Assembly: GCA_963833115.1 (NCBI GenBank) | Contig: CAWHWS010000002.1 | Coordinates: forward strand, 1,116,001 to 1,180,000 | DNA: 64,000 nucleotides | From: Hasllibacter sp963833115 | GTDB taxonomy: Bacteria; Pseudomonadota; Alphaproteobacteria; Rhodobacterales; Rhodobacteraceae | Reading direction: 5' to 3' | Notes under the pieces: generated by a model | Databases searched by the model: none | What the model was told of the DNA's origin: nothing | What the model saw: the letters and a program-made list of their open reading frames with translations, nothing else | Part shown: one piece after another, positions 34,244-42,720 of the stretch | How the letters are laid out: each line of letters starts with the position of its first letter | Numbering within the stretch: the stretch's first letter is position 1 | Position numbers and translations under genes: made by a program

Positions 34244-37069
34244 ATGGGCGATTTCGGCAAGGGCCATCACCTGCACCTGATCGACGGGAGCGCGTTCATC
34301 TTCCGCGCGTTCCACGCGCTGCCGCCGCTCACGCGGAAGTCGGACGGGGTGCCGATCGGGGCGGTGGCGGGGTTCTGCCAGATGCTGCACCGCTACATCG
34401 AGGGGAACGCGGGGCCGGACGCCGCGACGCATCTCGCGGTGATCTTCGACAAGGGCAGCGTCACGTTCCGCAACGAGATCTACCCGGACTACAAGGGCCA
34501 CCGGCCGGAGATGCCCGAGGAGCTGCGCCCTCAGATACCGCTCACGCGCGAGGCGGTGCGGGCGTTCAACGTCGCCTGCGAGGAGATCGAGGGGTTCGAG
34601 GCGGACGACATCATCGGCACGCTCGCGTGCCAAGCCAGGGATGCCGGGGGGCGGGTGACCATCGTGTCCTCCGACAAGGACATGATGCAGCTCGTCGGCG
34701 GGGGCGTGGAGATGCTCGACGCGATGAAGAACGTGCGCGTCGGCGTGGAGGGGGTGGAGGCGAAGTTCGGCGTCGGGCCGGACCGCGTGGTCGACGTGCA
34801 GGCCCTGGCCGGGGACACGAGCGACAACGTGCCCGGCGCGCCGGGGATCGGGATCAAGACCGCGGCGGCCCTCATCCGGGAGTTCGGGGACGTCGAGACG
34901 CTGCTGGCGCGGGCCGGCGAGATCAAGCAGCCCAAGCGGCGGCAGACGCTGATCGACCATGCGGATCAGATCCGGATGTCCAAGCGGCTGGTGCAGCTCG
35001 ACTGCGCGATGGACCTGCCCTTCGGGCTCGGCGACCTCGAGCTGCGCGATCCGGTGGCGGCGGACCTGCTGGGGTTCCTGACGCGGATGGAGTTCCGGTC
35101 GCTCACGCGTCGGGTGGCCGAGGCGCTGAACGCCGAGGCGCCGGTGATCGAGGACACGGACCCGGCGGGCGCGGCCGGCGCGGTGCCGGCGCCGGAGGCG
35201 GCGCCGTTCGACGCTTCGGCCTACGAGGTCGTGCGGGACGCGGACGCCCTCGGGGCGTGGATCGCGGCGGCCCATGCCGTCGGCGTCGTGGCGGTGGACA
35301 CCGAGACGACCTCGCTCGACGAGATGCGCGCCGAGCTCGTGGGGGTGAGCCTTGCCACGGAGGCGGGGCGGGCGTGCTACGTGCCGCTGCGCCACCGCGC
35401 GCCGGCGGACGAGGGGGGCGGAGACCTCTTCGGCTCGGGGGCCGAGGCCCCTGCGCTGGCCGAGGGGCAGATGGACGCCGCCGAGGCGCTGTCGCTGCTG
35501 CGCCCGATGCTGGAGGACGCCAGCGTCCTCAAGGTGTTCCAGAACGCCAAGTACGACGTGAAGATCCTCGCGCGCGAGGGGATCGAGGTCGGGCCGATCG
35601 CCGACACGATGCTGATGAGCTACGCCCTCAACGCCGGGCTGCACGGGCACGGGATGGACGAGCTCTCCGAGCGCTATCTCGGGCACCGGCCGCAGCCGAT
35701 CAAGGCGCTGATCGGGTCGGGCCGCGCGATGATCACCTTCGACCGGGTGGCGATCGACGCCGCCGCGCCCTACGCCGCCGAGGACGCGGACGTGACGATC
35801 CGCCTCCATGCCGCGCTCGCCCCGCAGCTCCATGCCGCCGGGGTCGCGGCCGTCTACGAGACGCTGGAGCGGCCGCTCGTGCCGGTCCTGGCGCGGATGG
35901 AGATGGCGGGGGTGATGGTGGACGCCGCGGTCCTGAGCCGCATGTCGGGGGCCTTCGGCGCGAAGATGGGCGAGCTCGAGGCGGACATCCACGCGCTGGC
36001 GGGGCGGCCGTTCAACGTCGGCTCGCCCAAGCAGCTCGGCGAGATCCTGTTCGACGAGATGGCCCTGCCGGGGGGCAAGCGGGGCAAGGCAGGGGCGTAT
36101 TCGACGCCGGCCGACGTGCTCGAGGACCTGGCCACGGAGCACGACATCGCGCGCCGCGTGCTCGACTGGCGGCAGCTCTCCAAGCTCAAGTCGACCTACA
36201 CGGACAACCTCCAGGCGGCCGTGAACCCCGCGACGGGGCGGGTGCACACGTCCTATTCGATCGCGGGGGCCAACACCGGGCGGCTCGCGAGCTCCGATCC
36301 GAACCTCCAGAACATCCCGATCCGCACCGAGGAGGGGCGGCGCATCCGCGAGGCGTTCGTGGCGCCGGAGGGGCGCGTCCTCGTGAGCCTCGACTACAGC
36401 CAGATCGAGCTGCGCCTGCTGACCGAGTTCGCCGACATCCCCGCGATGGAGGAGGCGTTCGCCTCGGGCGTCGACATCCACGCGGCGACGGCCTCGGAGA
36501 TGTTCGGCGTGCCGCTGGACGAGATGACGCCGGGCGTCCGGCGGCAGGCGAAGGCGATCAATTTCGGGGTGATCTACGGGATCAGCGGCTTCGGGCTCGC
36601 GCGCAACCTGCGCATCCCCAGGGAGGAGGCGCAGGGGTTCATCGACCGTTATTTCGAGCGGTTCCCCGGCATCCGCGACTACATGGCCGACACGACGGCC
36701 TACGCGAAGGCGCACGGCCACGTGGTCACGCTGTTCGGGCGGAAGATCCACACGCCCGAGATATCGGCGAGCGGCCCGAGGGCCGGCTTCGCGCGCCGGG
36801 CGGCGATCAACGCGCCGATCCAGGGCACCGCGGCGGACGTGATCCGCCGCGCCATGGTGCGGATGGAGGCCGCCACCCGCGGGCTCGACGCGGCGATGCT
36901 GCTGCAGGTCCACGACGAGCTGCTGTTCGAGGTCGCCGAGGCGGACGCCGACGCCCTGACCGCGCGCGCGCGCGAGGTGATGGAGGGGGCGGCCATGCCG
37001 GCGGTGAAGCTGTCGGTGCCCCTGGTGGTGGACGCGGGGCGGGGGCGCAACTGGGCGGAGGCGCATTGA
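34244..37069 (+). CDS. polA: DNA polymerase I with both exonucleases
   Basis: PolA fills gaps and removes RNA primers. The 941-residue protein has the 5'-3' nuclease in roughly the first 290 residues (IDGSAFIFRAFHALPPL at the start). The 3'-5' proofreading domain is intact: Asp352 and Glu354 in VDTETTSLD, NAKYDVKIL and YAAEDADVT all match the exo motifs. In the polymerase domain LDYSQIELR has Asp717, and VHDEL has Asp891 and Glu892. AGGAGG lies before the ATG. The stop overlaps the next start (TGATG). It is divergent from the secreted-protein gene. Confidence 0.97.
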   Translation: MGDFGKGHHLHLIDGSAFIFRAFHALPPLTRKSDGVPIGAVAGFCQMLHRYIEGNAGPDAATHLAVIFDKGSVTFRNEIYPDYKGHRPEMPEELRPQIPLTREAVRAFNVACEEIEGFEADDIIGTLACQARDAGGRVTIVSSDKDMMQLVGGGVEMLDAMKNVRVGVEGVEAKFGVGPDRVVDVQALAGDTSDNVPGAPGIGIKTAAALIREFGDVETLLARAGEIKQPKRRQTLIDHADQIRMSKRLVQLDCAMDLPFGLGDLELRDPVAADLLGFLTRMEFRSLTRRVAEALNAEAPVIEDTDPAGAAGAVPAPEAAPFDASAYEVVRDADALGAWIAAAHAVGVVAVDTETTSLDEMRAELVGVSLATEAGRACYVPLRHRAPADEGGGDLFGSGAEAPALAEGQMDAAEALSLLRPMLEDASVLKVFQNAKYDVKILAREGIEVGPIADTMLMSYALNAGLHGHGMDELSERYLGHRPQPIKALIGSGRAMITFDRVAIDAAAPYAAEDADVTIRLHAALAPQLHAAGVAAVYETLERPLVPVLARMEMAGVMVDAAVLSRMSGAFGAKMGELEADIHALAGRPFNVGSPKQLGEILFDEMALPGGKRGKAGAYSTPADVLEDLATEHDIARRVLDWRQLSKLKSTYTDNLQAAVNPATGRVHTSYSIAGANTGRLASSDPNLQNIPIRTEEGRRIREAFVAPEGRVLVSLDYSQIELRLLTEFADIPAMEEAFASGVDIHAATASEMFGVPLDEMTPGVRRQAKAINFGVIYGISGFGLARNLRIPREEAQGFIDRYFERFPGIRDYMADTTAYAKAHGHVVTLFGRKIHTPEISASGPRAGFARRAAINAPIQGTAADVIRRAMVRMEAATRGLDAAMLLQVHDELLFEVAEADADALTARAREVMEGAAMPAVKLSVPLVVDAGRGRNWAEAH

Positions 37070-37542
37070 TGCCCCGCCTGTCCGTGCCCTTCTTCGGCGG
37101 CGCCGAGGTCGAGATCGACGACGTCCCGCCCGGCGGGCCCGACCGGGCCGAGCTCGACCTGTTCCTCGCCCTCGGCCCGGACGACCGAGCGCGGGCGGCG
37201 CGGCACGTGCACGCCTACTGCCTCGACGCCGCGCGCCGGCGGGGGCTTCCCCCGTCCATGTCGGCGGTGCCCGAGGCCGGGGCGATCTGGGACCATGTGG
37301 AGCCGGTCGCGCTGGGCGTGGACTGGCCGGCCGGCGCCGACGCGCGCTGCTCGGTGATCCTCGAGGCGAGCTGCGACTGGGACGAGGAGCACGGCCTGGG
37401 CATGGTCTGGGAGGGCGGGGCGCTCGTCTGCGTCGGCCCGTTCGGCGACGTCCATGACGGCGGCCCGGACGCGGACGGCCGGCGGGTGGTCTACGACGCG
37501 GTGGACCCGTCGCTCCGGACCCATCGCGACGCCGACGGCTGA
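37069..37542 (+). CDS. DUF6985-like protein
   Basis: The 157-residue soluble protein contains the segments AIWDHVEPVALGVDW and CDWDEEHGLGMVWEGGALVCVGPFGD. These resemble a family (called DUF6985 by some databases) that is often seen near toxin-immunity or unknown genes. The match is by memory of the consensus and is moderate. It is coupled to polA by TGATG, and the pseudouridine synthase gene starts 17 bp later. I assign no function. Confidence 0.55.
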   Translation: MPRLSVPFFGGAEVEIDDVPPGGPDRAELDLFLALGPDDRARAARHVHAYCLDAARRRGLPPSMSAVPEAGAIWDHVEPVALGVDWPAGADARCSVILEASCDWDEEHGLGMVWEGGALVCVGPFGDVHDGGPDADGRRVVYDAVDPSLRTHRDADG

Positions 37543-37558
37543 GGGGCCGGCGCGCGCC

Positions 37559-38092
37559 GTGCTGATCGCCCTCAACAAGCCCATGAACGTGCTCTCGCAG
37601 TTCACGCCGGAGGGGCGCTGGCCGGGGCTGGGCGGGTTGGGCTTGCCGCCGGGGGTCTACGCGGCGGGGCGGCTGGACCGGGATTCAGAGGGGCTCTTGA
37701 TGCTCACCGATGACGGTCGGCTGCAGGCGCGCATCGCGGGGCCGCGGGCCGGCACGCGCAAGGTCTACCTCGCGCAGGTGGAGGGGGCGCCGGACGCGGG
37801 CGCGGTGGCGAGGCTGCGGGCGGGGGTGACGCTCAAGGACGGGCCGACGCGGCCGGCGGAGGCCGAGGCGGTGGCGGCGCCGGACCTGCCGCCGCGCGCG
37901 CCGCCGGTGCGGGTGCGGCGCACGGTGCCCGACCACTGGCTGCGGATCGCCCTGACCGAGGGGCGCAACCGGCAGGTCCGGCGCATGTGCGCGCATGTCG
38001 GCCTGCCGGTGCTGCGCCTGGTGCGCGTGGCGGTGGGGCCGTGGTCGCTGGAGGGGCTCGGCCCGGGCGAGTGGCGCGAGGAGGCGCCGTGA
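37559..38092 (+). CDS. RNA pseudouridine synthase, RsuA/RluE type
   Basis: The 177-residue protein has the catalytic motif GRLDRDSEGLLMLTDDG, whose first aspartate attacks the target uridine, plus LNKPMNVLSQF at the start and ALTEGRNRQVRRMCAHVGLPV near the end. This is the short RsuA/RluE form without an S4 domain; E. coli RluE modifies 23S rRNA U2457, but the target here cannot be read from sequence. A GTG at 37559 is the most likely start, directly before the conserved motif. Its stop overlaps the next gene by GTGA. Confidence 0.9.
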   Translation: MLIALNKPMNVLSQFTPEGRWPGLGGLGLPPGVYAAGRLDRDSEGLLMLTDDGRLQARIAGPRAGTRKVYLAQVEGAPDAGAVARLRAGVTLKDGPTRPAEAEAVAAPDLPPRAPPVRVRRTVPDHWLRIALTEGRNRQVRRMCAHVGLPVLRLVRVAVGPWSLEGLGPGEWREEAP

Positions 38093-38667
38093 GCCGGGCG
38101 GCGCAGGACGCGCCGCGGGTCGAGGTCCGCTCGCGCGCCGGGCTGCGGGCGTGGCTGGCGGAGAACCACGCGGATGCGGGATCGGTCTGGCTGGTGCACT
38201 GGCGTAAGGGCACGCCGCACCACGTGCCGTTCGGCGACCTGGTGAGCGAGCTGATGTGCTGGGGCTGGGTGGACAGCGTGCCGCGGGCGGTGGACGGGGA
38301 GCGGTCCTCGCACCTGATCTCGCCGCGCCGGGCGGGCTCGGCCTGGTCGGCGGTGAACAAGGCCAAGGTGGCGGAGGCGCGGCGCGCGGGGGCGATGACC
38401 GCGGCGGGCGAGGCGGCGGTCGCGCGCGCGGTGGCGAACGGGACGTGGACCTTCCTGGACGAGGTGGAGCGCTGCGAGGTGCCGGGGGATCTGGCCGCCG
38501 CGCTGGGGGCGCACCGGGGCGCGTGGGACGCGCTGCCGCGCGGCGTGCGGCGCGGGACGCTGGAATGGCTGAAGATGGCGAAGCGGGCGGAGACGCGGGC
38601 CGGGCGGGTGGCGGCGATCGCGGGCCGGCTGGCGGCGGGGGCGCGCCCGCCGCCGGGGCCGGGATGA
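38089..38667 (+). CDS. YdeI/OmpD-associated family protein
   Basis: The 192-residue protein begins with a GTG that overlaps the previous stop. It has the family features FGDLVSELMCWGWVDSVPRAVD and SRRAGSAWSAVNKAKVAEARRAG, the usual YdeI signature (W-S-x-x-N-K-x-x-V). The family has been linked to antimicrobial peptide resistance in Salmonella, but the mechanism is not established. The C-terminus is basic and Pro/Ala-rich. It is the last gene of the polA run. Confidence 0.85.
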   Translation: MSRAAQDAPRVEVRSRAGLRAWLAENHADAGSVWLVHWRKGTPHHVPFGDLVSELMCWGWVDSVPRAVDGERSSHLISPRRAGSAWSAVNKAKVAEARRAGAMTAAGEAAVARAVANGTWTFLDEVERCEVPGDLAAALGAHRGAWDALPRGVRRGTLEWLKMAKRAETRAGRVAAIAGRLAAGARPPPGPG

Positions 38668-38704
38668 GGGCGCCCCCGGACCCGCGGGCCCGGGAGCGCG
38701 ACGT

Positions 38705-38818
38705 TCAGCCTCGCAGGCGCCGCACGGCGCCGAGCGCGCCGAGCGCGCCGAGCAGGAGGACGCCGCCGGCCGGCAGCGGGATCACGGCGGCGGCGCGAAG
38801 GGCGGTTCCGGGTTTCAT
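38705..38818 (-). CDS. Tiny VPLPA-CTERM-like sorting peptide
   Basis: On the minus strand a 37-residue protein (38818 to 38705) consists almost only of a C-terminal sorting signal: IPLPAGG, a hydrophobic helix of about 15 residues and the basic tail RRLRG. This pattern (PLPA, helix, Arg cluster) marks proteins for exosortase-like processing in many Rhodobacterales. The start is the ATG at 38818 with a weak GGGA site; a longer 90-residue frame upstream is rich in Arg/Gly and unlikely. No exosortase gene is seen in the window. Confidence 0.55.
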   Translation of the reverse strand: MKPGTALRAAAVIPLPAGGVLLLGALGALGAVRRLRG

Positions 38819-38973
38819 GGTGGATGTCCCATGAGGAATGGCTGCCACGCGATCAAGGGTCATACCGAACGCAACGCCAACTCCGAAGATCGCAGTGGTC
38901 CGCGTGCGTCGTGCGGGTCCATCGCCGTCCCGCCTCCGTGTCCCGCGGTGCGGGAGCCACGCCGGTGAGCGGA

Positions 38974-39195
38974 TCACCGCACGGGGCGGGCGACGATGCG
39001 GCGGGTGAGGGGGCCGACGATCAGGACGGCGGGGAAGGCGACCGCCCAGCTCGCCAGCCAGGAGGAGAGCCAGAGCGCGGGGAAGGCGGCGCCCAGGCCC
39101 TCGGCGCGGGCGGTGGCGATGCCCGAGACCATCAGCGACATCAGGCCCGACAGGATGAGGCCGGTGAGGACCGGGGCGTAGCGGGCGGGGATCAT
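38974..39195 (-). CDS. DUF2798 family small membrane protein
   Basis: The 73-residue protein has two membrane helices, about residues 8-26 (VLTGLILSGLMSLMVSGIA) and 42-62 (LSSWLASWAVAFPAVLIVG), and the family motif of DUF2798 (LMSLMVSGIAT and the WLASWAVAFP block). Function is unknown. The start is the ATG at 39195. The 155 bp between it and the VPLPA peptide gene holds a short inverted repeat only. Confidence 0.82.
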   Translation of the reverse strand: MIPARYAPVLTGLILSGLMSLMVSGIATARAEGLGAAFPALWLSSWLASWAVAFPAVLIVGPLTRRIVARPVR

Positions 39196-39304
39196 GGCGG
39201 GCTCCGGGGCGGGGCGCGGGATGGACGGGGCCGCAGGGTGGGCGGACGCGCGGCCGGGGGGAAGGGCGCGGCGGGGCGGCGGGCGCCCGGGCGCGGGGCC
39301 GCGG

Positions 39305-40066
39305 TCAGGGATCGGGCGGCGGGAGCCAGCCGAGCGTCGTCTCGACCGCGTCCTCGGTGCGGTACTCGGCGGCGACGAGGCCGCCGTACCCGTCCGCGTC
39401 GAGGCGGGCGAAGAGGGCGGGCAGGTCGATCGCGCCGCTGCCCGGCGGGCCGCGTCCGGGCGCGTCGGCGAACTGCACGTGCCGCGCGAGATGGCCGACG
39501 CGGGCCCAGGCGGCGAGCGCGTCGCCCTCGATCAGGTGGGCGTGGTAGGCGTCGAACTGGAGGCCGAGATTGGGGGCGCCGACCTCCTCCAGGACCCGCG
39601 CGGCGAGGTCGTAATCGGCCAGGAAGTAGCCCGGGGCCTCGGACGGGGCGAGGGGCTCGATGGTGAAGGACTGCTTCGGGGCGGCGGCGCAGGCGGCGCG
39701 CAGGTTGGCGACGAAGGCGGCGTGCGCCTCCGGCCCCTCGGCGGTGCCGGCCATGAGGTGCACGTGCCGGGGCGCCAGCACGCCCGCGTAGCGCAGGACG
39801 CGGCGCAGGTCCGAGGCGAAGCGGGCCTCCCCGCCGGGCAGGGCCGCGAAGCCGCGCGCCCCGCCGGCGTAGTTGGGCGGCGGGCCGTTGATCAGCGCGA
39901 GGCCGAGGCCGAGCCGGGCCAGGTCCTGCCGGAAGGCGGCGGCGTCGAGGTCGTAGGGGAAGAGGACCTCCACCCAGGCGAAGCCGGCGGCGGCGGCTGC
40001 GGCCGGCCGGCGCTCCATCGGCAGGTCGGTCCAGAGGGTCGAGAGGTTGGCGGCGAAGGTCGGCAT
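39305..40066 (-). CDS. hyi: Hydroxypyruvate isomerase
   Basis: The 253-residue TIM-barrel enzyme would interconvert hydroxypyruvate and tartronate semialdehyde in glyoxylate metabolism. The start MPTFAANLSTLWTDLPMERRP, the block LALINGPPPNYAGGARGFAA and the metal-binding region FTIEPLAPSEAPGYFL and LGLQFDAYHAHLIEGD match the Hyi group. His and Asp/Glu metal ligands are in place. Other sugar phosphate isomerase/epimerase family members are close relatives, so the substrate is likely rather than proven. It fits with glcDEF at 48.8-52.7 kb, which makes glyoxylate. Confidence 0.85.
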   Translation of the reverse strand: MPTFAANLSTLWTDLPMERRPAAAAAAGFAWVEVLFPYDLDAAAFRQDLARLGLGLALINGPPPNYAGGARGFAALPGGEARFASDLRRVLRYAGVLAPRHVHLMAGTAEGPEAHAAFVANLRAACAAAPKQSFTIEPLAPSEAPGYFLADYDLAARVLEEVGAPNLGLQFDAYHAHLIEGDALAAWARVGHLARHVQFADAPGRGPPGSGAIDLPALFARLDADGYGGLVAAEYRTEDAVETTLGWLPPPDP

Positions 40067-40149
40067 CGGCCGGGGGTTATGGCGGGCCCCGTCACGGAGG
40101 CAAGCGGCATCCGGACCCGGCGGCGGCCCGGCCGGCGGAGGCGCGCCGG

Positions 40150-40743
40150 TCAGCCGAGCTCTGCCGACCGGACGACCGCGAAGAAGGCGCCGCTAGAGGC
40201 GACGCCGAACCAGTCCTCGCCGTCCAGGGCGCGCGTCTCGCCCCGGTCCATCAGGCGCAGGTAGGTCTTGCGGTCGACCCGCGCCTCGAGCGGGGCGTCC
40301 GCGGGGCCGCGCACGTGGAGATAGGGCACCGGCCCGGCCGTGGTCGGGGCGAAGCGCAGGGGGTGGTCCGGCCCGGCGGCGACGCGCTCGCCCATGTCGG
40401 TGGTGAAGATCAGCGTCCCGTCCGCCGCGTCGAGGTCGAGGGCGCGGAAGGGCACGTCCTCGACGCGGATGCCGAGCTTCTCGCCGGGGGTGACGAGGAA
40501 ATAGGCGTCGCCCTCGCGCTTGAGGATGGTGGCGAACAGGCGGACGAGCGCCGGGCGGCCGATCGGCGTGCCCTCGTGCATCCAGGTGCCGTCGGCCCGG
40601 ATCTCGAGGTCCATGTCGCCGCAGAAGGGCGGATCCCAGAGGTGGACGGGCGCTGGGGCGCCGCCCTTGGCCGCGCGCCCGGCCGCCTCGATCAGGCCGG
40701 CGGGCGCCCCCGGGCCGGGCGTCACGGGCATGTCATCGGCCAT
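40150..40743 (-). CDS. DUF1285 family protein
   Basis: The 197-residue protein has the DUF1285 blocks CGDMDLEIRADGTWMHEGTPIGRPALVRLF, VTPGEKLGIRVEDVPFRA and LHVRGPADAPLEARVDRKTYLRL (fragments only). It is a conserved small cytoplasmic protein usually encoded next to a MoxR/DUF58 operon, as here. Function is unknown. It is divergent from moxR with 82 bp between the starts. Confidence 0.88.
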   Translation of the reverse strand: MADDMPVTPGPGAPAGLIEAAGRAAKGGAPAPVHLWDPPFCGDMDLEIRADGTWMHEGTPIGRPALVRLFATILKREGDAYFLVTPGEKLGIRVEDVPFRALDLDAADGTLIFTTDMGERVAAGPDHPLRFAPTTAGPVPYLHVRGPADAPLEARVDRKTYLRLMDRGETRALDGEDWFGVASSGAFFAVVRSAELG

Positions 40744-40825
40744 GGGCGGTCCTTTCGTTGGTCATGTCGCGCGGGTGGGATAGGTTGCGCACCCGATGAC
40801 CTAACGCGCCCGGAGGACAGGCCCA

Positions 40826-41845
40826 ATGACCGATGCCCTTGAGGACGCGGCGCGCACGATCGAGCGGATCGAGGCCCTGACCGCGGCGCTGGCGGCGGCG
40901 CGGGCCTCCATCGGGACGCGATTCGTCGGGCAGGCGCGGGTGGTGGACCTGGTGCTGACGGCGCTGCTGTGCGGCGGGCACGGGCTCCTGATCGGGGTGC
41001 CGGGCCTGGGCAAGACGCGGCTGGTGGACACGCTCTCCACCGTGATGGGGCTGGACGGGGGGCGCATCCAGTTCACGCCCGACCTCATGCCCGCGGACAT
41101 CCTGGGCTCGGAGATCCTGGAGACCGGCGAGGACGGGCGCCGCGCATTCCGGTTCATCGAAGGCCCCGTGTTCTGCCAGCTCCTGATGGCGGACGAGATC
41201 AACCGCGCCTCCCCGCGGACGCAATCGGCCCTCCTGCAGGCGATGCAGGAGCGCAGCGTGACGGTCGCCGGGCAGGACCGGCCGCTGGGCCCACCCTTCC
41301 ACGTGCTGGCGACGCAGAACCCGATCGAGCAGGAGGGGACCTATCCCCTCCCCGAGGCGCAGCTCGACCGGTTCCTGGTGCAGATCGTCGTGGGCTACCC
41401 CGACCGGGCGACGGAGGCCGAGATCCTGCGCACCACGACGGGCGCGCTGGACGGCGCCGCGGTGCAGGCCTTCGACGTCGCCTCCTTGATGGACGCGCAG
41501 GACCTGCTGCGCCGGATGCCGGTGGGCGAGAGCGTGACGGACGCGATCCTCGACCTCGTGCGGGCCTGCCGGCCGGGCACCCCCGAGGCGCTGCCCTACG
41601 TGACCGAGGACGTCGCCTGGGGGCCGGGCCCCCGCGCGGCGCAGGCGCTGGCGATGACGGTGCGGGCGAGCGCGCTCATCGGCGGGCGGCTCGCGCCCTC
41701 GCTCGACGACGTGGCGGCGATGGCGGTGCCGGTGCTCGGCCACCGGATGGCGCTCGGCTTCGCGGCGCGGGCGGAGGGGCGCGACCTCGATGCGCTCATC
41801 GCGCGGGCGGTGGAGGACACGGTCCTGCGGCGGGCCGCCGCTTGA
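40826..41845 (+). CDS. MoxR family AAA+ ATPase
   Basis: MoxR ATPases act as chaperones for metalloprotein or von Willebrand-domain complex assembly. The 339-residue protein has Walker A GVPGLGKT at 57-64 and Walker B MADEINRA with Asp123 and Glu124. The conserved SPRTQSALLQAMQERSVTV, ATQNPIEQEGTYPLPEAQLDRF and the C-terminal lid are also present. GGAGGA is eight bases before the ATG. The stop overlaps the TTG start of the DUF58 gene. It is the first gene of a four-gene operon (moxR, DUF58, DUF4159, next membrane protein). Confidence 0.94.
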   Translation: MTDALEDAARTIERIEALTAALAAARASIGTRFVGQARVVDLVLTALLCGGHGLLIGVPGLGKTRLVDTLSTVMGLDGGRIQFTPDLMPADILGSEILETGEDGRRAFRFIEGPVFCQLLMADEINRASPRTQSALLQAMQERSVTVAGQDRPLGPPFHVLATQNPIEQEGTYPLPEAQLDRFLVQIVVGYPDRATEAEILRTTTGALDGAAVQAFDVASLMDAQDLLRRMPVGESVTDAILDLVRACRPGTPEALPYVTEDVAWGPGPRAAQALAMTVRASALIGGRLAPSLDDVAAMAVPVLGHRMALGFAARAEGRDLDALIARAVEDTVLRRAAA

Positions 41846-42720
41846 CCGGCGCCGCGCCCGCCGCGCTGCGCGGCCGGGCCGAGGCGCTGGCCGCGCCGCT
41901 GCCGCCCCTCCTGGCGCGGGCGGAGCGGCTGGCCGCCAGCGTCCTGCCCGGCGGGCACGGGCGGCGGCGCGCCGGCGTGGGCGAGGCGTTCTGGCAGTTC
42001 CGGCCCGCCATGCCGGGCGATCCGGCGCGGAGCCTCGACTGGCGCCGCTCCGCGATGGGCGACGGCGCCTATGTCCGGCAGACCGAATGGGAGGCGCCGC
42101 AGACGGTGCTCCTCTGGGTCGACCGGGCGCGGTCGATGGGGTTCTCGGACGGGGGGCGGGCGCCCAAGGCCGACCGGGCGCGCCTCCTGGCGCTGGCCCT
42201 GTCGATCCTCCTGCTGCGGGGCGGCGAGCGGGTGGGGCTGGCCGGCGCGGCCGAGGGGCCGCGGGCCGGCCGCGGGCGGGCCGAGCCGCTGGCGATGCGC
42301 CTCGCCGAGGAGGACGCGTCCGAGTACGGCGCGCCGCCGGCGGTGATCCCGGCCAAGGGCGCGCGGCTGGTGCTGATCTCCGACTTCCTGGGCCCGCCGG
42401 GCCCGACGCTCGCCGCCCTGACGGCCGCGGCGGGGGTGGGGGCGCCGGGCACGCTCCTGCAGGTGGTCGACCCGGCCGAGGAGGCGTTCCCCTACGAGGG
42501 GCGGACCCTGTTCGAGAGCATGGGCGGCGCGATGCGCCATGACACGCGCGCGGCGGGCGCCCTGCGCGCGCGCTACGCGGACCGGCTGGCCGAGCGGCGG
42601 GCGCTGCTGCGGGATGCGGCGCGCCGGGCGGGCTTCGGCTGGCGGGTGCACCGGACGGACGCGTCCGCGGGCCGGGCGCTGCGCGCGCTCTGGCAGGAGA
42701 TATCGGGGCTCGCCGCGTGA
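41842..42720 (+). CDS. DUF58 domain protein
   Basis: The 292-residue protein has the DUF58 features FWQFRPAMPGDPARSLDWRRSA (about residues 53-74, the usual signature region) and a von Willebrand-like part with VLLWVDRARSMGF and ARLVLISDFLG. The start is TTG at 41842, overlapping the MoxR stop as TTGA; no ATG is available near the conserved N-terminus. In such operons MoxR and DUF58 proteins work together, but the process is unknown. Confidence 0.9.
   Translation: MTGAAPAALRGRAEALAAPLPPLLARAERLAASVLPGGHGRRRAGVGEAFWQFRPAMPGDPARSLDWRRSAMGDGAYVRQTEWEAPQTVLLWVDRARSMGFSDGGRAPKADRARLLALALSILLLRGGERVGLAGAAEGPRAGRGRAEPLAMRLAEEDASEYGAPPAVIPAKGARLVLISDFLGPPGPTLAALTAAAGVGAPGTLLQVVDPAEEAFPYEGRTLFESMGGAMRHDTRAAGALRARYADRLAERRALLRDAARRAGFGWRVHRTDASAGRALRALWQEISGLAA

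Noticed and set aside
38705..38977. A 90-residue version of the VPLPA-type protein
   Set aside because: The added N-terminus is Arg/Gly/Thr-rich, without signal peptide or ribosome site, and overlaps intergenic inverted repeats.
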